Assembly (NCBI GenBank): GCA_007120485.1
Contig: SKNP01000484.1
Span: forward strand, 1-6,994
Reading direction: 5' to 3'
From: Nitriliruptoraceae bacterium
Lineage (GTDB): Bacteria > Actinomycetota > Nitriliruptoria > Nitriliruptorales > Nitriliruptoraceae
Length of the DNA: 6,994 nt
The notes under the pieces are model-generated. The model did no database searches. It saw only the letters and a program-made list of their open reading frames with translations, and had not been told where the DNA came from. A program made the position numbers and the translations under genes. This document shows, piece after piece, positions 1-5,065 of this stretch (within the stretch, counting starts at the first letter, position 1; each line of letters opens with the position of its first letter).

Positions 1-601
1 CGTCGGGGGTCTCCAGCGCCAGGTCGACGCCGAGGTGGTGGACGTCGTCGATCGACGCCGCCGTCAGCGTGAGGCCTCCAGCCTCGGTGCGATCCCAGCG
101 CAGAGGTCGCCACATCCGGTCGTCGGGGCTACCGACGGACGCGTCGATGCCGGTCTCCACCACGATGTCCGCCGACCCGTCCAGGCAGGTCACGGTCACG
201 TCCATCGCCGCCAGCTGCGGTTCGTGGAGGGGAACGAGCCGCCGGAAGACCACCGACACCGTCGGGGTGTGCTCGCCCCGCCAGGTCAGCCGCCGGACGA
301 GCTCCCCGGAGCGCAGGTCGAGCTGCCGTTCCTGCCCCACCAGCCACCCGTGGTCGACGCCGAGCGGTTCGCCGTCGACGGTGATGCGCAGATCGGTCCA
401 GTCGGGGACCGCGGTCTGCTGGGGTACCCCACCCGCGGGGGTGACGAAGATCCCCTGGAGGAACGTCGCTCGGCGACGGCCGTCGTGCGGCTCCTCCAGC
501 GACCCCCGCGTCGAGAGGAAGCCGTTGGCGACGGTCATGATCGACTCACGCCAAGGGTGGAGCTCCGCGACGTACCGTCGGTCGACCAGCTGCCAGCTCA
601 T
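1..601 (-). CDS. Glycoside hydrolase family 65 protein, N-terminal part (runs off the left edge)
   Basis: The first 200 residues of a second GH65-type protein; the 3' end lies outside the window. The start is ATG at 601-599. The upstream frame closes at a TGA without another usable start, and a purine-rich GGAGG/GGGGA tract lies at 617-606. The protein opens with MSWQLVDRRY, followed by the family's N-terminal signature around residues 25-37 (ANGFLSTRGSLEE) and a 'FLQGIF' segment near residue 47. This matches the N-terminal beta-sandwich of GH65, which in known members precedes the (alpha/alpha)6 catalytic barrel. The catalytic region is not in the window, so neither activity nor intactness can be judged. 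It follows the HAD-GH65 fusion gene by 74 bp on the same strand and probably shares its mRNA. Unlike its neighbour it has no fused HAD domain. Likely a disaccharide phosphorylase or related alpha-glucoside enzyme; substrate unknown. Confidence 0.85.
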   Translation of the reverse strand, partial: MSWQLVDRRYVAELHPWRESIMTVANGFLSTRGSLEEPHDGRRRATFLQGIFVTPAGGVPQQTAVPDWTDLRITVDGEPLGVDHGWLVGQERQLDLRSGELVRRLTWRGEHTPTVSVVFRRLVPLHEPQLAAMDVTVTCLDGSADIVVETGIDASVGSPDDRMWRPLRWDRTEAGGLTLTAASIDDVHHLGVDLALETPD

Positions 602-675
602 GTGCTCCCCTGCCTCCGTGGTGGCCGTGGGCGGCCGATGGTCCCGGTGATCGTCATCGACGCACCGTCACGCCG

Positions 676-3672
676 CTAGCGGTCGACGACCTCCCCACGC
701 AGGTCGATCGACACCTCCACGGTCTGCCCAGGTGCGACGTCGAGGTGGTCGCCGTGGACCTCGACCGCGATCGTCACGGGGTTGTCGTCGGCCCCGTGGA
801 CGACGACCGCGTCCGGGGTCGCCTCCACCTCCAGCCACCCGCCACGCACCGCGAGCCCGAACGAGAGCCGCTGCCAGCCGCTCGGCAGTCGCGGTGCCAC
901 CTCGACGTAGGAGTCGCGGACGTGGACCCCACCGAACCCGAGGACGGCGACCTGCCAGGTCGCGCCGCAGGCCGCGGTGTGGATCCCGCCGATGAACGTC
1001 CCGCCGGGGGCGTGCCGGGCATCGGCGAGCAGGTCGACCATGGCCCCGCGCAGGAACAGCTCGTAGGCCTCGTCGACGCGGCCGAGACGCGCCGCGACCA
1101 GCCCGTACATGGGGCGTGACAGCGACGAGCCGTGCTGGGTGCGTGGCAGGTAGTGGTCGTAGCACGCCTCGACGACGGCACGCGGGTAGCGCTCCGGCTG
1201 GTTGACGAACAACTGGACCACGTCGGCCTGCTTGAGCACCTGCGTGTGCACCGCGACCCCGTTGGGCCACCCCCAGTACTCGTCCGGGTGCTGCAGACGA
1301 TCCGCGACCTCGTCCGGCGTGACGTCCTCGAGGTCGAAGTACCCGTCGAACTGCTCGATCACGCCGCGCTCGTCCGGCTCCACGACCCGCAACCGTTCGA
1401 GGATGTCCTCCCAGAGGCGGCGTTCGTGGTCCTCCAACCCCAGCGTCTCGCACAGCTGGGTGAAACGCTCGGGGGCGTCAGCGACCAGTTCGTCCCAGAC
1501 CGCGATGGCCTCGGCGAGCGCGACGCGGGCCTGTTCGAGCGTGAACGGGTTGTCGTCGACGTTCTCGTGGTACTCGTCCGGGCCGAGCAGCCGCAGCAGG
1601 TGGTAGGCGCCGTCCGCCGGGCGATCGTGCACGAAGGACGCGAGGAACCGCGCCACCTCCAGGACGACCTCCGCGCCGCGGTCGCGCAGGAACCCATGAT
1701 CGCCGGTCACCCGGACGAAACCGGCGATCGTGCAGGCGATGTCCGGCGAGATGTGGATCTGCCAGTCGTTGAAGTGGTTGCGGATCGGTCGACCGCTCAG
1801 CACGTCCCGGAAGAAGAAGTCCGGGCACAGCTCGTCGCCGGTGTCACCGGAGATCCACGCGTAGAACGCGCCCCGGTAGCCGAGCCGGGCCGCCTTGCGG
1901 CGGGCGCCGTCGAGGGTCCGATGACGGTAGACCAGCAGGTTGCGGGCCACCTCCGGGAAGGTGTGGACCCACATCGGCAGGTTGAACACCTCCTGGTCCC
2001 AGAAGGCCGCGCCCTGGTAGGCCTGGCACGACAGCCCTCGGGCACCGATCGGCAGATGGTCGGCGTGCATCGGCGTCGCGACGACGTTGTGGTAGAGGTT
2101 GTAGCGAAGCACGGTCTGCGCGATCGGGTCGCCGTCCACCTGGACGTCGATCCGGTCCCAGATCCGGTCCCAGGCCAACGTGTGGCGGGCGAGCAGCGTC
2201 TCGTAGCCGTCGGCGATCGCGGCGCGGGCCAGCTCGGTCGAGGCCGTCAACGGGTCCGGCACGTCGTTGGCCGAGTGGACGGTCATGACCTGGTCGACGA
2301 CCAGCCGGCCGTCGGGCCCGACCTCCACGTCCCAGCACCGGTAGAGCTCGCGGTCGCCCCGTTCGATGCGCTCGTCGAGCACCTCACCGCCCTGCAGCGA
2401 CACCGCGTGGCCGACGGCGATGGCCAGGCCCCGCTCGGTGGTGGTCAGGTGCATCGTCAGCACGTCGTCGTGCGCCGACGGCTCCGCGGTCGCGAAGTGA
2501 TCGCCGTTGAGGCTCCAGACCTGCCCATCGATCCCGGTCCGGAAGGTCAGGCGCGTGCCCGGGGTCGCCCGCACCTGCTGTCGCTGGGCGAGCAGATGCC
2601 GCTGATCCATCGACGCGAAGCGCTCGTCGACCAGTTCATCGACCGACCGCGTCGCCGGGACGAGCACCCGGTGCTGCCGGCCATAGCGGACGTCCAAGCG
2701 GCGTTCGAGCAGGTCACGGTCGCTCAGCACGTCGTCCGACGGCACCTCGACGGGCTCCCCGAGCGCATCGAAGCGCGCGAACAACGCGTTCGGGACGTTG
2801 CACAGCTCGGCCCACTTGCCGTCGGCGTTGTCCCAGGTGTCCGACACGGTGCAGCCGACGGTGGCTCGTGCGTCCCACTCCGGCAGCGTCCCGCGGTAGC
2901 CGAGGTAGCCGTTGGCCGTCAGGTGGCTGGTCGCGACGTTGACGACCTGCGCCGGGTCGTGGTGGTCATCGATCACCACCCAGCCGTCCAGCAGGCTCGG
3001 GCCGTGCTCGATCCGCACCTCATCGGGGGCGACCACCTCGGCGAGGTCCACGTCCTGCGGGGTGTCGTAGCGGTGGTGGGCGTGGCCGACACGGTCGTCG
3101 GGGCCGATCCCGACGGCGAGCATCCCGGCCGCCAGCGCCGCGTCGACGCCTGCCGCGGCGTCCTCGATCACGATGCAGCGCGATGGCTCGATCCCGAGCT
3201 GTTCGGCGGCGGCCAGGAACAGGTCGGGCGCCGGCTTGGCGTTCTCGACGGTGTGCCCGTCGGCGATCACCTCGAACAGATCGGTGAGCCCGAGCTTGTC
3301 GAGCACCGTCCGGGCGTTCTTCGACGACGAGCCGATCGCGACCGCCATCCCCCGTCGCCGAGCGTCGACGATCAACGACACCGCACCCGGCAGCGCATCC
3401 TGTGGCGACATCGAACCCAGCGACGCCACGTAGAACTCGTTCTTGGCGTCCATCATGCGGGACAGCTCGGCGTCGTCGACCTGTCGATCCCCGAGCAACG
3501 TCAGCAGCGACTCGCGGCGGGAGAGCCCCCGCAACGCCTCGTTGGCGGCCCGGTCGAACGCCAGGCCTTCCTCGTCAGCGAGCCGTTGCCAGCCGAGGTA
3601 GTGGAACTCCGCGGTGTCGGTGATGACCCCGTCGAGGTCGAAGATGACGGCGGTTCGGGTCGGCTGGCTCAC
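676..3672 (-). CDS. Bifunctional beta-phosphoglucomutase (HAD) - GH65 disaccharide phosphorylase fusion
   Basis: A 998-residue cytosolic-looking fusion without signal peptide. Residues about 8-215 are a beta-phosphoglucomutase-type HAD domain: FDLDG with nucleophile D12 and acid/base D14, hinge T20, H24, GLSRRES cap loop (49-55), SSSKN (115-119), K146 in KPAPD, and E170-D171. These align one for one with the Lactococcus lactis enzyme. From about residue 222 a full-length GH65 protein follows: ANGYLGYRG (253-261), FWDQEVFNLPMW (W558), GPDEYHENV with the presumed catalytic acid E700, KQADV (K814-Q815), and the phosphate-loop motif QHGSSLS (H847). The retained phosphate motif favours a phosphorylase over a hydrolase. 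Expected chemistry: alpha-glucosyl disaccharide plus Pi gives glucose plus beta-glucose 1-phosphate, then glucose 6-phosphate. Substrate cannot be read out. The GTG start at 3672 is chosen because GAGGA (3683-3679) lies 6 nt upstream and the HAD fold begins at once; an ATG at 3843 would overlap the reductase gene and add arginine/serine-rich residues. Confidence 0.93.
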   Translation of the reverse strand: MSQPTRTAVIFDLDGVITDTAEFHYLGWQRLADEEGLAFDRAANEALRGLSRRESLLTLLGDRQVDDAELSRMMDAKNEFYVASLGSMSPQDALPGAVSLIVDARRRGMAVAIGSSSKNARTVLDKLGLTDLFEVIADGHTVENAKPAPDLFLAAAEQLGIEPSRCIVIEDAAAGVDAALAAGMLAVGIGPDDRVGHAHHRYDTPQDVDLAEVVAPDEVRIEHGPSLLDGWVVIDDHHDPAQVVNVATSHLTANGYLGYRGTLPEWDARATVGCTVSDTWDNADGKWAELCNVPNALFARFDALGEPVEVPSDDVLSDRDLLERRLDVRYGRQHRVLVPATRSVDELVDERFASMDQRHLLAQRQQVRATPGTRLTFRTGIDGQVWSLNGDHFATAEPSAHDDVLTMHLTTTERGLAIAVGHAVSLQGGEVLDERIERGDRELYRCWDVEVGPDGRLVVDQVMTVHSANDVPDPLTASTELARAAIADGYETLLARHTLAWDRIWDRIDVQVDGDPIAQTVLRYNLYHNVVATPMHADHLPIGARGLSCQAYQGAAFWDQEVFNLPMWVHTFPEVARNLLVYRHRTLDGARRKAARLGYRGAFYAWISGDTGDELCPDFFFRDVLSGRPIRNHFNDWQIHISPDIACTIAGFVRVTGDHGFLRDRGAEVVLEVARFLASFVHDRPADGAYHLLRLLGPDEYHENVDDNPFTLEQARVALAEAIAVWDELVADAPERFTQLCETLGLEDHERRLWEDILERLRVVEPDERGVIEQFDGYFDLEDVTPDEVADRLQHPDEYWGWPNGVAVHTQVLKQADVVQLFVNQPERYPRAVVEACYDHYLPRTQHGSSLSRPMYGLVAARLGRVDEAYELFLRGAMVDLLADARHAPGGTFIGGIHTAACGATWQVAVLGFGGVHVRDSYVEVAPRLPSGWQRLSFGLAVRGGWLEVEATPDAVVVHGADDNPVTIAVEVHGDHLDVAPGQTVEVSIDLRGEVVDR

Positions 3673-3678
3673 GGACGG

Positions 3679-3683
3679 TCCTC
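3679..3683 (-). promoter_or_regulatory. Ribosome binding site of the HAD-GH65 fusion gene
   Basis: GAGGA on the minus strand, 6 nt upstream of GTG 3672, supports that start over the ATG at 3843. The 61-bp gap to the reductase gene shows no hairpin and no clear promoter, so read-through from upstream is the simplest view. Confidence 0.6.
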
Positions 3684-3733
3684 GACGGGGGCTCGGTTCA
3701 CGACGCGCTCGACGGGTCCGGCCGCTGACGAAC

Positions 3734-4729
3734 TCACCACCGGTCGTGGACGTGGGGGCGGACCGTCTCGTCGTAGAGCGACCGAAGCTGGTCGTGGACC
3801 TCTGACGACAGTGGGGGGAGCTCGGCCGCCGCGGCGTTGCCACGTGCCTGTTCAGCGCTGCGCGCGCCGGGGATGACGGTACTCACCCCGGGTTGGTCGA
3901 GCAGGAACCGCAGCGCGACCTGCGCGGGGGTGACGCCCTCGGGAGCGAGCCTCGCGAAGCTCCGAGCGGCGTCGACGCCGACGTCGAACGGGACGCCGGC
4001 GAAGGTCTCGCCGACATCGAACGCGGACCCGTCGCGGTTGAACGTCCGGTGATCGTCGCTAGCGAAGGTGGTCGACTCGGTGTACCGCCCGGAGAGCAAC
4101 CCGCTGGCGAGTGGGACCCGGACGATGATGCCGACGCCGGCCTCGTGGGCGGCAGGGACCACCTCATCGAGGGGACGCTGGCGGAACACGTTGGCGATCA
4201 GCTGCACCGTGGCGACGTGCTCGCGGGCGATGGCTTGCATCGCCTCGTCGGTCGTCTCCACGCTGACGCCGTACGCGGCGATCCAGCCGTCGTCAGCCAG
4301 CTCGTCCAGGACGTCGAACACGGCGTCGTCGCCGTACACGGCCGGCGGCGGGCAGTGCAGCTGCAGCAGATCGAGCGTGTCGACGCCGAGGTTGGCGCGG
4401 CTACGGTCGACCCACGCCCGCAACGCGTCGCGGGTGAAGGCCTCGGCGACGTGCGGATCGGCCCGTCGTCCGGCCTTGGTCGCCACGGTCACGCGGTCGT
4501 GGTCGCCGCGGGCGGCCACCACCTCGCCGACCAGCCGTTCGCTGCGGCCGTCGCCGTAGACGTCCGCGGTGTCGAGGAGCGTCACCCCGGCGTCCAGGGC
4601 GGTGTGCAGCACCGTGCGCGCCTGGTCGTCGGTGACCTCGCCCCATCCGGCGCCAAGCTGCCAGCACCCCAGGCCGATCTCCGAGACGGCGCGTCCGGTC
4701 TTGCCGAGCGTCCGCGTCTGCAAGCTCAC
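3734..4729 (-). CDS. Aldo-keto reductase family oxidoreductase
   Basis: A 331-residue NAD(P)H-dependent aldo/keto reductase of ordinary length, with the (beta/alpha)8 barrel hallmarks. The N-terminal strand is TRTLGKTG, followed by GLGCWQLG (19-26). The catalytic tetrad is visible as D53 and Y58 (DTADVYGDG), K85 (VATKAG) and H125 (LLQLHCPP). The C-terminal part has VIPGARSAEQ, the usual cofactor-binding loop near the end of the barrel. These features place it in the bacterial general-oxidoreductase branch of the superfamily; the substrate is not predictable, and a sugar or small carbonyl compound is possible given the neighbours. The GTG at 4729 overlaps the DUF3039 stop (GTGA), suggesting translational coupling. 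A TTG at 4723 is a serious alternative start: it gives the common MQTRTLG opening and sits 5 nt after GGAG (4732-4729), whereas the purine tract is too close to the GTG. The stop lies 61 bp before the HAD-GH65 gene. Confidence 0.93.
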   Translation of the reverse strand: MSLQTRTLGKTGRAVSEIGLGCWQLGAGWGEVTDDQARTVLHTALDAGVTLLDTADVYGDGRSERLVGEVVAARGDHDRVTVATKAGRRADPHVAEAFTRDALRAWVDRSRANLGVDTLDLLQLHCPPPAVYGDDAVFDVLDELADDGWIAAYGVSVETTDEAMQAIAREHVATVQLIANVFRQRPLDEVVPAAHEAGVGIIVRVPLASGLLSGRYTESTTFASDDHRTFNRDGSAFDVGETFAGVPFDVGVDAARSFARLAPEGVTPAQVALRFLLDQPGVSTVIPGARSAEQARGNAAAAELPPLSSEVHDQLRSLYDETVRPHVHDRW

Positions 4730-5001
4730 TCCACCGATCGGGCGATGCGCTCGGCCGCGATCTCCGCGCAGGTCGGGCACATCGGGTAGCGGGACGGGTC
4801 CCCTTGCGGCTTCCACCGTTTGCCGCACAGGGCGGTCACCGCGCCGCCGCGTTTCCGGGCCTTCTCGAGCTCCCGCTTGCTGACGTAATGCGCGAAGCGG
4901 TCGTGATCCCCGTCACCCGTGGTCGGGTCCGGACGGGTGTCCGGGTCCACGACCGGCGCGGTGTCCGGGGAGCGGGTCGGCAGGTGGGTCGGCGTCGCCA
5001 T
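4726..5001 (-). CDS. DUF3039 family protein (small, Cys-containing, actinobacterial)
   Basis: A 91-residue protein of unknown function. The first 30 or so residues are rich in Pro, Thr and Asp and look disordered. The conserved DUF3039 core follows: RFAHYV (35-40), ALCGK with C59 and a following Trp (W63), then YPMCPTC with C75 and C78. H38, C59, C75 and C78 could form a zinc site, but this is inference. I recognise the family from its spaced 'HYV...ALCGK.W.P...P.CP.C' pattern; it is known mainly from Actinobacteria and has no established role. The ATG at 5001 is preferred: the open frame extends further upstream but runs antisense into the transporter gene. No good Shine-Dalgarno sequence precedes the ATG, while a TANNNT element lies 7 nt upstream, which suggests a leaderless mRNA. 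It is the first gene of the leftward group, and its TGA overlaps the reductase GTG. Confidence 0.88.
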   Translation of the reverse strand: MATPTHLPTRSPDTAPVVDPDTRPDPTTGDGDHDRFAHYVSKRELEKARKRGGAVTALCGKRWKPQGDPSRYPMCPTCAEIAAERIARSVE

Positions 5002-5008
5002 GGTTGAG

Positions 5009-5014
5009 AACCTA
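5009..5014 (-). promoter_or_regulatory. Candidate -10 element for a leaderless DUF3039 transcript
   Basis: TAGGTT on the minus strand ends 7 nt before the A of the DUF3039 ATG. That is the usual -10 to +1 distance, so transcription could begin at the start codon itself. Leaderless mRNAs are common in Actinobacteria and would explain the lack of a good ribosome binding site here. This is inference from spacing alone. Confidence 0.4.
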
Positions 5015-5024
5015 CCGTCTCGCT

Positions 5025-5034
5025 CACCGCGGTG
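5025..5034. repeat. 10-bp perfect palindrome CACCGCGGTG
   Basis: CACCGCGGTG reads the same on both strands and lies in the divergent spacer, just downstream of the candidate plus-strand -10 (5013-5018). It could be half of an operator, but short GC palindromes are frequent in DNA of this composition. A second one, CTGCGCAG, lies at 5042-5049. Confidence 0.3.
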
Positions 5035-5052
5035 CGCTTGACTGCGCAGCGC

Positions 5053-5060
5053 AGAGGAGG
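5053..5060 (+). promoter_or_regulatory. Ribosome binding site that fixes the transporter start
   Basis: AGAGGAGG is a strong Shine-Dalgarno match 5 nt upstream of GTG 5066. It overlaps the first base of the alternative GTG at 5060, which rules that start out in practice. Confidence 0.75.
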
Positions 5061-5065
5061 TGTGC

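Larger units (their letters stand above)
5002..5065. promoter_or_regulatory. Divergent promoter region between DUF3039 and the Na/Pi transporter
   Basis: The 64-bp spacer is the only place in the window where genes diverge, so it should hold promoters for both directions. The sequence shows AACCTACCGT at 5009-5018, in which TAGGTT on the minus strand and TACCGT on the plus strand both fit the actinobacterial -10 form TANNNT and share the central TA. No convincing -35 is seen at the normal distance for either strand. A TTGACT at 5038-5043 on the plus strand lacks a matching -10 downstream. Confidence 0.55.

Noticed and set aside
35..679. Plus-strand open frames over the left end
   Set aside because: They are antisense to the clear GH65 N-terminal frame (1-601) and show only Arg/Pro-rich sequence.
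676..3672. Identification as a mycobacterial OtsB1-like trehalose-6-phosphate phosphatase
   Set aside because: The single HAD domain matches beta-phosphoglucomutase motif by motif, and only a linker of about 30 residues separates it from GH65, so no separate phosphatase domain is present.
3673..3733. Possible terminator or promoter between the reductase and the HAD-GH65 gene
   Set aside because: No stable hairpin with a T-run and no TANNNT/-35 pair could be seen in the 61 bp.
3673..3843. N-terminal extension of the HAD-GH65 protein to the ATG at 3843
   Set aside because: It would overlap the end of the reductase gene by more than 100 bp and add 57 Arg/Ser-rich residues before the HAD domain; GTG 3672 has a well-spaced GAGGA.
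1132..3876. A 914-codon open frame on the plus strand antisense to the HAD-GH65 gene
   Set aside because: Its translation is a low-complexity mix rich in Val, Arg, Asp and Gln with no domain signature, as expected for the complement of a GC-rich gene with strong third-position bias. The minus-strand frame has unmistakable motifs throughout.
3893..4789. Plus-strand open frame opposite the aldo-keto reductase
   Set aside because: The minus strand carries the complete catalytic tetrad; the antisense frame has no recognisable features.
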